Positions 52,700-64,000 of a stretch of 64,000 nt of DNA are shown here, one piece after another. Position 1 is the stretch's first letter. Each line of letters begins with the position of its first letter. Origin of the DNA: Daphnia pulex. Taxonomy: Eukaryota; Arthropoda; Branchiopoda; Diplostraca; Daphniidae. Both the position numbers and the translations under genes were made by a program. The notes beneath the pieces are model-generated. The model searched no databases. It saw nothing but the letters and a program-made list of their open reading frames with translations, and was not told the origin of the DNA. The stretch is taken from contig NC_060023.1 of the NCBI RefSeq assembly GCF_021134715.1, positions 744,001 through 808,000 of the forward strand, in the 5' to 3' direction.

Positions 52700-54300
52700 T
52701 AATTCAATGGGCCAATGGCTAAACACAAACCATCAAGTAATTCCTAAACAAAGAACAGAAAAGCAAAATGGTTTTACCGTTGTAGTGAAGCTCAACAAAT
52801 ATCCGAGGTGAAAAACATCGTAAATGACTAAATGTGAGCTTCGTAATCCGCCGGTTTCGACAGCGGCCTCTATATCGAGTCCTTTGCGCAATGGAAGTTG
52901 TGGATGTCACCCGGATACGCGTCTTGCCTTACTTTCTTATCGTTAAAAGAAACCGAAATAGTAAGGACTGTATTTCAACTCTCCATCCCATCCACCTGTA
53001 TGAAAATATTGTCATGAAAATTAAATACTTTCTTTCATTACCCAATATGAGACTTACCAGGGAATACTCGACTGATTCAGTTTTTCTAGCACACATTTAT
53101 TCATCATCAATTAGATATTGGAAAAACCACTTTAGCTAGATAGTGATGGTAGACCGATTCCAGCGATATTCATTGTTGGTGAGTTGACTGCTGTCTCTTG
53201 ATGCACTTTTATAGAAAGGAGTTGCAGTATAATTCACATTACATTCCAGTAGTAACTTTCGCAAAAATGCATTCCTTCAGACAGTCTTTATGATCTGTCC
53301 ATAGAAATGAGAAATCTAAATCAGAACTGAAAGAGTTACATTAGTTGTCATTGAAATGTTCACTGAAATAATATCACCATCAAGTGTTTAGGGAAAAAAA
53401 CGGGCAAATATTTATCCATATTGTTCCACACTGTGTTCCTTCTAGTGATGGCGTAAAAATTGTTCCAAATTATTCCAAAAACACAAAGAAAATTGAGAAG
53501 AAAACCGCAAGAACTTTCGACATGTGAGGAAAAACAATGCGATGCTAGCGACATCTAGCTACTGTCGAAGTGTCCGTTACTCCGTTTTTCCCATTTTCGT
53601 TTACATTTGGCTTTGGGGATAAAGAAAATTTGATGAACTAATTCACTTAATCACGCGCAAAAAAATAAAACTACTTCAAACTGGGCCATATTCATATAGC
53701 ACTACAAGAAATGTATTCATTCGCCAAGGTAACAAACGGTTCGAGTTCGACAGTTTCTGCCTCTACATTTTAGATCTGTATAATTCTGTACGATGACATC
53801 ATTTTTACGAAAATTGCATCAAGTTGAGAAGTAATTAAATTTTTCATGTGATGTAACAGTTACTGCATGCTGCAATCTGGTTTTCTTTTTTCTTTACTTC
53901 AGAAACGATAAGTCTGGTTCCTAGATTACTGATAAATCGAGTGAAAATTTGATCTTAGGCAGTTATTCCAAAGATTCTTTGGAATAACTTTATCTTCAGA
54001 AACAACATTTCTTTTCCTATCTTAGCTTTATTTTGTGATTGAAAATTACCCCGATTAATAATTTGAAACGTTTCTCTTATCTTTTCGAGAAGATTGGCCA
54101 ATACAATGAATTGAAATAAAAATAAATAAAAATTCGAATTACAAATACCGAGTCAAAGCCAATTCATTTCAGGAAAATCATCCTAGTCAGGCGTGAAAAC
54201 TCAAATATAATTACTTTTACGCTATGCAACGTCTTGGCAGACAAGATTTTAACCAAATTGTTGGACGATTTTCTTTCATGTGAAACGAGAACTGTGACAT
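52700..54300. other. Gene-poor stretch before the GT31 pair
   Basis: About 1.6 kb of AT-rich sequence. The open stretch at 52834-53139 has no recognisable domain. Nothing is called. Confidence 0.45.
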
Positions 54301-54319
54301 ACTATATGAGGCCAAATTG

Positions 54320-54590
54320 AATAAAGGAATCAACAATAAAGAGCCAGAAAACGGACGCGGTCGTAAGAAATCCGATTACAGCAACAAAAATACTTGTCAT
54401 CATATGGTCACGGAGTCACGAAGCCAAAGCAAAACCATTTGCGCCAATCACGGGCATCCACGAGTAAAAAGGGGGTGTAAAAAATTGAATAAATTCTTTC
54501 AGCGTACCACAAGACAAATCAGTTGGAACCCACTTCCTGACTACGACTGATTGACCAAAAAACCAGTTAACAATCCAAAAAGAGGTAAAT
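54320..54590 (+). repeat. Duplicated GT31 upstream/5' UTR block, copy 1
   Basis: Aligns with 56690-56952: TCACGGAGTCACGAAGC, GCGCCAATCA, TCCACGAGTAAAAA, TTTCAGCGTAC, CAGTTGGAA and a donor AG-GTAAAT recur in order. The duplication that made the gene pair therefore included promoter and 5' UTR. Confidence 0.75.
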
Positions 54591-54669
54591 TTACTTGTCG
54601 AATCAAATATTTTTTCCGCGCTGTAATCCAAATTTACTTTGAGATTCATTTTAGAGTTCAAAAGTTAAG

Positions 54670-56051
54670 ATGAAAATCACTGTAAAGATATTGGCCATAT
54701 TCCTGACGCTCTTGGTATTCGCAAATTCGCAGCTGATGGATAAAATGAATAGAGCAATTGTTGTAGAATCTAGTGCTGAAAAAATGAATAGAGCAATCGA
54801 GGCAGCCAATGAAGATAGAAAACTTTTGTACAGCCAGATGGCTCCCGATTTGATCGACATTCCTTATCCAGGAGTAGAAAACTATACGCACTACGCGGCG
54901 GCTCGTTTAGGGCTCTTGCTTGTAAATGCTAGGCCGTTGATGTCTGAACTCGGCCCGGTAATAAACGACGTCACATCTTTCAAATACCCCATCGCCACTA
55001 AGCAATGCGGGAACATCAATTCGAGCGTGAGAAGCGTTTTCATTGCTGTGATTTCTGCCACCGGCAATTTCGAAAAACGAAGCAAAATTCGGGAAACTTG
55101 GAAAAATCACATCGATTTGGTCCTACAAAAAGGTCTGCTCGGCAAGATTCATTTCGGTTTCATTTTAGGACAGCCAGAAAACGCCAATGAACTCCAAGGA
55201 AAATCCAAGGATATCCAAGAAAAAATACAAGATGAAAACGATAATTTTGGAGATATCATTCAGATAGAAATGTTGGATTTTTATCGAAATTTACCGTTGA
55301 AGATGGCAGGACTACTCAATTGGGTTATTACCAACTGCCGTCAAGTTGATTTCGTGCTCAAAATCGACGACGACATGTACCTCAACGTACACGTTCTAGC
55401 CCATTTCGTCAAAACCTACTACGAGTCGGGGAAAATGACGATTTTCGGCCAGAGTGATCGTGTCGATAGCAAATCCAACAACTGGGGTCCACAGCGAAGT
55501 ATACAATGTCAAAAAGCTATCATTTCAGTATCTGAATAACAATTATTACTTCGATTAAGGTGCCTCGCAATGGAAAATCTCGCTGGACGAGTGGCCCTGG
55601 AATACCTATCCCAATTACGTAAACGGCCCCGTCTATTTGATGCACAAAACAGCGATCGTTCCGCTTTTGGCCGCCATTCAAACGACGCCCATTATGCCTT
55701 TCGAGAACATCTATCTGACTGGAATCTGTTCAGAGAAAGCCGGAGTCAGAACGCAATATTCCTCTGGACCCAACAGGTTTAACCCATTCATGAAATTCCT
55801 TTCTCAATCTAAATCTAATAATACTTTGAATGAATCTGATTATTAGCATTGTGAAAGGATCGGCTTTTTCTAGCAATTGCGACGCGGACAAATATCTGAC
55901 ATGGAACAGCTTCACTGGTGGGATGCCGCACAGCGATATCGACAGCTTTTATCGCAGTAGTTTCAGCTGGTATTCAGTCTATTCATGGTGGCGTTGCACA
56001 CCGAAAGAATCTGTCCAGTTCAACTTTAGAAACGACATGTCGGCGATTTAG
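54670..56051 (+). CDS. GT31 glycosyltransferase 1 (beta-1,3-GalT/GlcNAcT-like)
   Basis: Predicted Golgi-lumen transferase adding a hexose in beta-1,3 linkage. Three coding exons: 54670-55499, 55560-55779, about 55850-56051, plus a spliced 5' UTR exon ending at 54584 (donor GTAAAT; acceptor TTTTAG at 54650-54654). The N-terminal hydrophobic segment (ILAIFLTLLVFANSQ) is a signal or signal anchor. GT31 motifs: FIAVISATGNFEKRSKIRETW, FGFILG, the DXD motif KIDDDMYLNV, and the acceptor-side block FENIYLTGIC. That last block normally reads E-D-(V/I); here Asp is Asn, so catalysis may be weakened. A duplicated KMNRAI phrase follows the signal segment and is absent from the second copy. AATAAA lies at 56138-56143. 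Confidence 0.88.
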
Positions 56052-56689
56052 ATGGAGGCGTGAAATACGCTGGTCCAATAACAACATTTTCCCTTTTTAA
56101 TTCGACAAGTCCTAGCTATAAGAATAAGATTGGCTGCAATAAACGATTGGATACCTTTATTTTCCCTTGCTATTTCAAGAAGACGATTTGAAAAAGTTAT
56201 TTTCACAATTTCTAGAGGAAACGAGAAGAAAATAAAATTGATCAACCACAAATCTTTTGTTCAAGTTAATTCATTTAAAACGGTCTGGCAGGAAATGTCA
56301 AACATTCAATCCTGAACGTTGTTGTTTCATGAAATAGGTGGAGATAACCTGCCAATCTACTTCCCAATTTGGTCACATGATGTGAAAGGTCTCGGTTTTT
56401 TCTGTTACTATTCGGATTATATGTTATTGGAAGACGATAGGGCTCAAGTAGTTCAGTTTTGTTGGTCATAGCAATTTTACTACCCAAGATTTTAAACCAA
56501 ATTGAGAGTAGCCTTTCCATCGGGTGAAAACGGGAAGAGATCGAGTTAGTTCAACAAGAAAAAACCGGTTTTGCAAGCCGCCAAATGAACGATTAAGGCT
56601 AACTTTAAAAAGAAAAGAAATAAGAGTGTCTCCATTTCAAAGAAATGATCGAAAATTGGTTAAATTGAGATTTCCATAGTATGAGACCA

Positions 56690-56952
56690 TAAAGTGAAAG
56701 CAAAACTCGATTAAAATCACGGACGCGGCCATATAACACCCAGTTTTAACAAATAACTTTCCGCCATATGATCACGGAGTCACGAAGCAAAACCAAAATT
56801 CAGCGCCAATCAAAAGCTTCCACGAGTAAAAAATTGCAAAGTGGCAAGTGATTTTATAAGGCCATTTCAGCGTACTAAAAGTCAGTTGGAAATCGACTTC
56901 CTGACTAATAAGAGTATTCTGATCGAGACCTACTTCCCCCAAAAAGGTAAAT
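56690..56952 (+). repeat. Duplicated GT31 upstream/5' UTR block, copy 2
   Basis: Partner of 54320-54590, in front of GT31 glycosyltransferase 2. Confidence 0.75.
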
Positions 56953-57031
56953 GTTTTCAAGTCAAAAGATTTTGCTTCTTTAAGTTAAATAAATTCTGTG
57001 GCGGAAGATTTTGCTATTCAGACGTGACTTG

Positions 57032-58381
57032 ATGAAAATGAAAATCGCTGGAATGAGATTGCCCATATTCCTGGCGCTATTGGCAATTGCAAAATCACAG
57101 CTGTCGCAGAATCACTTTTACAAAAAGTTAAATGTTATCAATGAAGAGAGACGAATTATTTCCAGCCTGGTTGTTCCTTCTCTGATCAACACTCCTTATC
57201 CAGGAGTGGCAAATTATACCCTTTACGAAACGGCTCGTTTAGGGCTGTTGATATCCAATGCAAATTCAATTATGCCAGAATTCGGCCCAGTGCTAAACGC
57301 TGTCACATCATTCAATTACCCCATCACTATTAAACGGTGCGGGGATATCGAACAGAGAAGGCAAAGTGCTTTCATTGCTGTGATTTCGGCAGCTGACAAT
57401 TTTGAAAAACGAGAGAAAATTCGCCAAACTTGGAAAAATCACATCGACTTCGTTCGGAAATTCAAACTGTTCAATATTCAATTTAGTTTCATTTTGGGAC
57501 AGTCTGAAGACGCGTTCACCCAAAGGAAAATTCAAGAAGAAAGCAAAACCCACGAAGATATCATTCAGATCGATAGGTTGGATACCCACAGAAATTTACC
57601 ATTGAAGATGGCCGGATTATTCAATTGGGTTAACACTAACTGCCCTAAACATGATTTCCTGCTCAAATTGGATGACGACATGTACCTCAACGTACACGTT
57701 CTAGCCAATTTCGTCAATACGTACCGTCAGTTAGGCAAAATGACAATTTTTGGTCAGAGTCCAAGAACAGGGTATCCCTTCATAAACAACTGGGGCCCAC
57801 AACGAAGTAAGTTACAGTTCGGTTACATTTTCGTCAAAGTTTCTTTTTCGAAATGAAAGTGGATCGCAAAAATAAATGTTTAATCAAACTTTATTTAGGC
57901 GGGATGCATGAAATCGCTTTGGAAGAATGGCCGTGGAATACCTATCCCAATTACGTGAACGGACCGGCCTACTTGATTCACCAAACTGCGATCCTTCCGC
58001 TTTTAGCCGCCATTCAAACGACGCCCATTATGCCTTTTGAAGATATCTACATAACCGGAATCTGTGCGGAAAAAGCTGGAGTCGCGACGCAATATTCCTC
58101 TGGATACAATAGGTAAATAATGAACCCTAGTCACTGGCTACTTTAACGATGTCACATTTTTAATTAATTTTGAAACCAAATAACACTCTGTATCGCATTG
58201 GAACCAGCTTGATAACAGGCCCGACCCCACGTAACGAATGTGATTTGGACAAATTTCTAACATGGAAGAGCTCCACTGGTGGGCTGTCGCACAATGATGT
58301 TGACAATTTCTATCGCGTTACCCTTCCGTGTAAACCGAGAGGATCCCAATTCAGCTTTAGGAACGACATGTCTGTTTTCTA
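57032..58381 (+). CDS. GT31 glycosyltransferase 2 (beta-1,3-GalT/GlcNAcT-like)
   Basis: Tandem paralogue of the gene at 54670-56051. Exons 57032-57807, 57899-58112, about 58220-58381, with a 5' UTR exon ending at 56946 and an acceptor at 57019-57020. The start is ATG 57032 (MKMKIAGMRLPIFLALLAIA); a second in-frame ATG lies 6 nt on. Motifs: FIAVISAADNFEKREKIRQTW, FSFILG, DXD in KLDDDMYLNV, and FEDIYITGIC with the Asp that the first copy has lost. The C-terminus ends FSFRNDMSVF. It is shorter than the first copy in the loop after FILGQSE. AATAAA lies at 58531-58536. It is the more likely active member of the pair; donor and acceptor sugars are unknown. Confidence 0.9.
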
Positions 58382-58539
58382 AATCAATCCAGGAAAAGGT
58401 TCACCTTTCAGAAACGACTAGCCGACTACCTTACAAACAACGTGACAGCTATCCCAAATCGACAATTGGAACAAGTTACTTTTCTTGATAATTGGCAAAT
58501 TTAGTTCATAGAATATTCTCAAATAACCCCAATAAAACA

Positions 58540-60100
58540 GCAAACTTCCCTCTTTAAGCTTTGAATTTTAAGTTTGAATTTTCCAGCCTCTCGTCTTTGC
58601 AAAACGAGAAAAAATTCAAACAACCTTGCTTAATCAATACAAATTAATTGGCGGTGATGTTATCGTTCAAAAAACCTTTTTTAGTCTAATGGTAAAAGCA
58701 TAATCGCGCTAGTGTGCCTCAGCATAAACTCACATGCTAAAAATCGTAATGACTAACCTCTTGATGACTTGAACGGCATTGGCGATGCAATTTTCCTCTT
58801 CTCTTGGGTCGAATACTGGCAGATAACCTTGCTCCATTCGCGTAGGTCCGATCTGAAAAACGAACGTATAATTATTATTAATAAGAAATAAAAGACTGGC
58901 AAATGCAATAATTTTTAACAAGGGAAATTGTCTGTGTTTGACAATCAATCGACACCACTTCAGCGGTTAAACAACGGTCTGTGCTATCTAGTGAGGATTT
59001 TGATAATTTCCTCCATTGTACTACATGAGTCTTCCTAATAAATCGTGTGACTGTAAAAGCTCCACAGTTGTACAATGAGCGTGACGCAGGAGGGCAAATT
59101 GTTTTCATTTTAAATGTCTAAACGTAAAAGATTTTTTGATAGAGGCAGTCGGAAAAGGAACATGAAAAAGATTATGTTCTAAGATAAGTGGCGCGGAATA
59201 CGTATCCGGATAACTCTTTGCTGGATTTTAAAGTGAATTTTCCATCAAACAAATGCAATGCTAGAGTGTGTGATAGCTGGTCTGGAAGACGGCATCAGAA
59301 ATAGAAAACATAAGGAATGACATGCCTTCTTTAATTGTATACCTTTCTCTTAATGATGTTTCGCTCTTACCACAACTAACACTAGCGCTTTTCCTTGTGC
59401 CGACTTAAATTAGTATATAGGGTTTCACTATAGATGCAAGCTCAAGTGAATAAAGAAAATTTTAAAATCTTGTTTCAAATTCAACTATACCGGACCTTAC
59501 ATTCTAGTTGGTTGCACTCCTCTCTCGGTCTGCATTTCCACAACAGCCCGGTGGCCTTCTGATCTTTCTCCGGGAAATCGCGAAGGAGTCTCTGGAGTAG
59601 ACGCGATGACAAGGACGTCCTATTGAGTATTGAAGTGGAAAATGTTAAGAATAAAATCATTAAAATTACTCATTTTTACTTGGGGTTTTCTAACATGATG
59701 CCCTAACATTTCTGCATGATGATGTTTGTTGTACTAGAAACATTAACTTCTCTTTTTTTGGAAGTACAATTTTATTTCATAATGTTTTCAAATGTGTCAA
59801 ACTAATGTTGATTGGAACTAGCATAGAACTTAGAAAGCATTTAGATTACTATGTTGACTGGTTTAAAAGAAATGGAATAAGCATACTTACTGATTAGTGC
59901 AACCACCAACCAACTGCAAATAAGTGATGAAACCATGTTAAGTGGCTGTCCACAAGTGGTTGTAGTCATCTTCATTCCTGGTATAGCTAACACCTTTGAT
60001 GTACCTATTAGGGAAAAATGTAACATTTACCACAACGCAATCAACATTATAACTGTAACTTTATAGAACCATTACAAGCATAGCAAAACAAATTTATCAA
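58540..60100 (-). other. Weak exon candidates, unknown gene or relic
   Basis: On the minus strand three acceptor/donor-bounded open stretches can be read: 58859-58757 (IGPTRMEQGYLPVFDPREEE), about 59620-59500 (DVLVIASTPETPSRFPGERS, ending GVQPTRM), and about 60006-59910 (YIKGVSYTRNEDDYNHLWTA, followed by a stop). I recognise no family, and the stop suggests decay. They may or may not belong to one gene. Confidence 0.3.
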
Positions 60101-62800
60101 AGTCTTCAGAATATCGCAGAATATGGTGTGAACAATTTGATGGTGAACAATTTTAGTACTTTTGTGTAATGCACTAAGAACTTATCTTAGCATTTCAAAA
60201 GTCAATTATAAGCCCTATGCCATCTTCATAAAATTTAATGCTCAAAGCCCTGATGGAGATGGCTCGCAATAACTAGCTCTATTCTTCTTCTGTTCCACAT
60301 GGCCACATTCAGTTTCAACTGTCCAATAATGTTGTAAACCAAAATGCGTTGTAATGCGAAGAGAATACACATACTGTTAAAGCTGAAATTCATTAGCACT
60401 TCCATTTGATAATAACGAGTTCAAGACATGATTTTCAATAAAAATTAAAAAGAAACTCCTAATTTCGAACTTCACAGATGAGTCTGGAAAAAAAGATGGT
60501 TGTCATGGCTCTAAAGTCTCACCGTCTCATGACACTGGAAGAATCAGCTGTTACTCCTCTCAATGAAGCCACCTGACGGACATGCTATCAACGATCTAGT
60601 CTAATCACAATTTCAGTTAAGCGCTGATTTCAATTTTGGTTTAGTAAATAAACATTTACAATTTCTTCTTATTCTTTAATGGCCAAAAATTAACTAATAA
60701 GCGAGTTGTGGATTTTGTAGACATTTCATGGAATTAAAAAAAAATAAATAACATGATAAAGAAAACAGTTAAATCCTGTCTAATTTTACTAGAAATTGAA
60801 CTTTTAACTAAACTAAATTGAAAAAGCATTTAATAACCCTGTTGTCCCCCTGGAATACATTATCTCCCCTAGCTTACCTTGAAATTTCCACTATCCACAT
60901 CTTTTACCTTGAATCATCTACTGTCAACTCTCAAAAGACCTTGAGATTACCCTTTTTTACAAGTTGATGGCCTTCATATTTCATTTAAAAGGCTGGCCAT
61001 CCAACGTTCCATCGTCAGTCTACTCTCCGTAGTTGGTCGAGAGAGTAACACAGAAATTCTCTTGTCCAACTATGGACTGTAGGCTGGGCCTTGTTCTTTT
61101 ACATTTTGTCCTGTAGTTGATCAAATGGAATCTACAACTTACGGTGCCATTTGATCAATTACTGTCGTGATGTAAACCGAGCGTCAGTTGACAATATCTA
61201 AATCAGGAATGAAATCCTGTACAGCAGTCGCTGAGAGCGAATAACTCGAGCACAAAAGCAGGACAGTGGTAAAGATACCACGAAGATTTTCAATACAAGA
61301 CGGGGTAGGGGGGGATACAAAAGGGGAATTGTTTTCAAAATTTTTCAAACATATCTTTCTAATCATAAGCTGTGGAAAAATTTATATTTAAGTGTTACCA
61401 GTAGGAGTTCTAAAAATCAAGAACTGCACTTTGTGCTTTTGAGGACCCTGAGTGGTGTAGTATTTCGGAGCTTTAGTGTAGTAGCACTAAACCTAAAAAT
61501 ATGTGGTTAACGGTACACCCTATATTGAGATTGTAGAAATAGTAGGATTCCTGGTTAGTCTCATGACCTTCCAAGACGTGTTTAAATGAGGCGGGTCAGG
61601 GAGCACCCAGCAAAAATAGAATACAGAGATGTGTGTAACAATAAATTATGCTGGTTGGCTAAGCAAAAAGTAAGGGGATAAAAGGGATGGTGGGAATTTA
61701 ATTTAAAATGAGAACAAACCAACATGTTGATTGTGTTTGAGTAGAAAAAAATGGAACATGGCGGCAAAAACTGGACTACTCCAGTCGAAAATTCGACGAT
61801 TAACCCTCGAAAACGGTTCTGCATTTTTCCACAGAACACACACAAAAAAAATTACGTTTGACGATCAGCTAATGATGTCTTGAAAAATATCCAGAAGGAG
61901 ATCTCGTCATGGTTGAGAAAGGAAAGCCACAACTTTTTTTAATCGACTCAACCACGAGTAGCAACAATATTTCATCACCAAAACTAAATCAGTCTGATGC
62001 ACAAAATCTGAATCTAGATTGAAGAGGAAAAACTCTTCTGAATTACTCCTATACTTCTGTAGGGGCGGGAAGAACCAATTTGTTGTAGGATTTATCCCTT
62101 TCAAGAAAATGGATTCAACAATGGGGACTTTTAATGGGGAAGTTAAAATGAGACCAAACCAACATGTTGATGGTGTTTGAAGAACACCAATCGGGAAAAA
62201 TTGAGACGTACAGCTGATACAGCTAGCATGGCAAATAGACGACATTTCGACAAAATGTTGCAGCATAGCAAGATACGACATTTTGGTAAAATGTACAGCA
62301 GTTACGGTCCGAAAGGAAATTATAGGCTAGATTACTTGTAAATTCACGCATCAAAAATTACATTCAGAAACCTTAAGGAATTAAGCAATTACTTTTACCA
62401 ATTTTATGATAGAAAAATTGTCGAAGTACACCGTAGTGAGTAGCAGCAACTCACTACGGAGCAGGGGAAATAAGAAACAAAACTGAATAAGCAATCAGCA
62501 TATTTTGAATGTGATGGCTGGTTAAATACCGTGGTTTACCTCAACTTCTGGCAACAAAAATTTTTGAAACTCAACGAGTCCATGTTTGAAAACAGAGGAC
62601 ATCAAACGACAATTATTGATTCTATCATAATGCACCTTTTTTTAAGTTTAATTCGAAAATGATGCTTTAACGCTAATGGGATAACTGGGATCGGCGGGAT
62701 TTTAAAAGGGTATAATATAAGCGAGAGCGTCTGTAAAAATCGATACACGAAAGGGTATTTCCTCAGTATTAGGATTATAGTTTAAAAAAAAAATAGGAAC
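60100..62800. other. Gene-poor stretch with a dispersed short repeat
   Basis: A phrase of about 50 bp around CCAACATGTTGAT(T/G)GTGTTTG occurs at about 61705-61755 and 62143-62195. A hairpin with 11-bp perfect arms (62431-62441 and 62449-62459) lies further on. Open stretches on the minus strand (62281-61907, 61845-61582) overlap these repeats and show no domain. Confidence 0.4.
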
Positions 62801-63168
62801 TAACTTCCGTCTTGGTCTACGGACAAAGGAAAATAGGCATGACCGCCGGGAGTGAATTTTGGTGGGGGTCGACTAATTATCGGTCTGCTCTCCATCAAAT
62901 GAAAAAGCTCACATGAGGAGGAAAAATTGGCAGCCAACAGGTTAACTAACAAAACTGAGTTAACTTGGTTTTTTTGCGGATTTGCAGTTTGGTAAACGGT
63001 CCCGCGTAGACTTGAGATTGGAATTCTTGCTATTTCAGGCAAAATTGGAATTCTTGCTATTTCAGGCAAAACATTGGGTTGGGGATTAAAGGGGGAGGGG
63101 GTCTCGGCCGCGATGACTTGGGGGTTTACAGTTCTGTGACCTACCTGGTTGACAAGACAGCTATCCAT
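62800..63168 (-). other. Open stretch with tandem LPEIARIPI, unassigned
   Basis: A 122-codon open frame on the minus strand, Pro/Ser/Asn-rich, carrying two tandem copies of LPEIARIPI from a 27-bp direct repeat near 63015-63070. A GT donor (GTAGGT) follows MDSCLVNQ. Upstream on the same strand, about 63475-63390 (GREIKSAVAHIFLGHTNRKC) and 63328-63210 (RLESESRFSASAEKAIRQIL) are also open and splice-bounded, but phases do not join cleanly. No family is recognised. Confidence 0.3.
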
Positions 63169-63479
63169 TCCAATCAGTATCTGTTACATAAGGTGTGTAA
63201 CTCCTAGGAGAGCAAGACAGGCTGCACCAGATCGTGTTGGAGTTTGGTTGCGAGTTGGTGCAAAATTTGACGTATAGCCTTTTCTGCACTGGCTGAAAAT
63301 CTGGATTCACTTTCTAATCGGTTAAACCTGTCGAATAAATCAAAAGGTTATTAGATAAAACAGATAAGAAAAATGTTTGATACATACCAGCTTCTTGAAG
63401 GATGGCCGGGATGGGATTACACTTCCGATTCGTATGCCCTAGAAAGATGTGGGCCACCGCTGACTTAATTTCCCGACCT

Positions 63480-64000
63480 AATCAACTGGCTGGACTGCAT
63501 TCTTCTTAACCAATTTAATGGACGGATGGACACCTCGTCCAGGTGGACTAAATTTAAAAAACAAACCAACACACACAAAAAAAAACATTTAAACCTTATA
63601 CACGGAAGAGCTATTTAATTACTTGAATTATTCCCGCAAATAAAAAAAATCTTTCTGAAAACTGTTTCCAACATATTATTTATACAAAAATTAAATTTAA
63701 AAATAAATCATTGCTAACACTATTTAAGGATTTCGGCAGTGCAATATTGAGCTATAGCGGTGTCGTTTTCATGCCATACGGTGCTGTTTCGTAATAATAC
63801 GTTGCAAACAACGTACAGAATGATCCACAACTAACGGAGAAATTGACAATTTAATTCAACTGCAACCAGCAATTGGTTAATATCAATATGTCGACGACAC
63901 ATTCCGGTTGCAGAAACATTTCCCTCATCTTCCAGTCAAGTCGAGGTATAGAAGGTAAGTCTCAAATGAACATCCATTCAGCGTCACCACCTATGTCTGT
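63480..64000. other. Window end, nothing recognised
   Basis: AT-rich; no coding or repeat feature that I can support. Confidence 0.4.

Noticed and set aside
58680-58750. tRNA-like text (AGTCTAATGGTAAAAGCA)
   Set aside because: It resembles a D-arm only; no anticodon stem, T-arm or acceptor pairing follows.
1-64000. CRISPR arrays, bacterial operons, riboswitches or prophage
   Set aside because: Introns, TATA boxes, AATAAA signals and animal gene families show nuclear eukaryotic DNA; the only regular array is the protein-coding 27-bp repeat, which has no spacers.

Overview
The window looks like nuclear DNA of a branchiopod crustacean, most likely a water flea (Daphnia). It is AT-rich. Its genes are split by many short GT-AG introns of about 55-80 bp, and they belong to arthropod or metazoan families that occur here as small tandem arrays: cytosolic sulfotransferases, fatty-acid/sterol hydroxylases, variant ionotropic receptors, C1q-domain proteins and family GT31 glycosyltransferases. 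The organism is inferred from gene content and gene structure; no database search was possible.

Layout. (1) 1-13.6 kb, plus strand: six intron-containing genes in the order SULT, SULT, FAXDC2-like, FAXDC2-like, SULT, FAXDC2-like. The two enzyme families are interleaved; one adds or acts on hydroxyl groups of lipids and the other sulfonates hydroxyls. (2) 14.1-16.2 kb, minus: an apparently intact ionotropic-receptor gene (IR-A). (3) 17.9-19.2 kb, minus: an intronless gene for a membrane-anchored coiled-coil protein. (4) 19.7-24.7 kb, minus: a decayed C1q fragment, then a C1q gene whose stalk is about 98 tandem copies of a nine-residue unit (27 bp each). (5) 27.0-42.2 kb, minus: three more ionotropic-receptor copies (IR-B, C, D), a relic 3' tail of a fourth, and two further C1q genes, with blocks of duplicated intergenic DNA between them. 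IR-B is clearly damaged and IR-C is probably damaged. (6) 43.9-44.5 kb: a decayed copy of an NVL-type AAA ATPase. (7) 45.1-49.3 kb: an LTR retrotransposon with identical 287-bp LTRs and a CTGAT target duplication, carrying only a gag-like frame. (8) 50.7-52.7 kb: a tandem duplication containing relics of a protein-kinase-like exon. (9) 54.3-58.5 kb, plus: two tandem GT31 (beta-1,3-galactosyl/GlcNAc-transferase-like) genes. (10) 58.5-64 kb: only weak, unassigned exon candidates.

Function. The SULT and hydroxylase genes could act in sequence on lipid or sterol substrates. The receptors are divergent chemosensory-type channels; IR-A keeps the arginine that binds the ligand carboxylate, while the B/C/D group has lost it. 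The C1q proteins are secreted, with a coiled-coil or repeat stalk, a short fibrinogen-start-like Cys segment and a C-terminal C1q head. The features of most interest are the nonapeptide C1q stalk, including a stop codon at its first unit, and the interleaved SULT/hydroxylase cluster.
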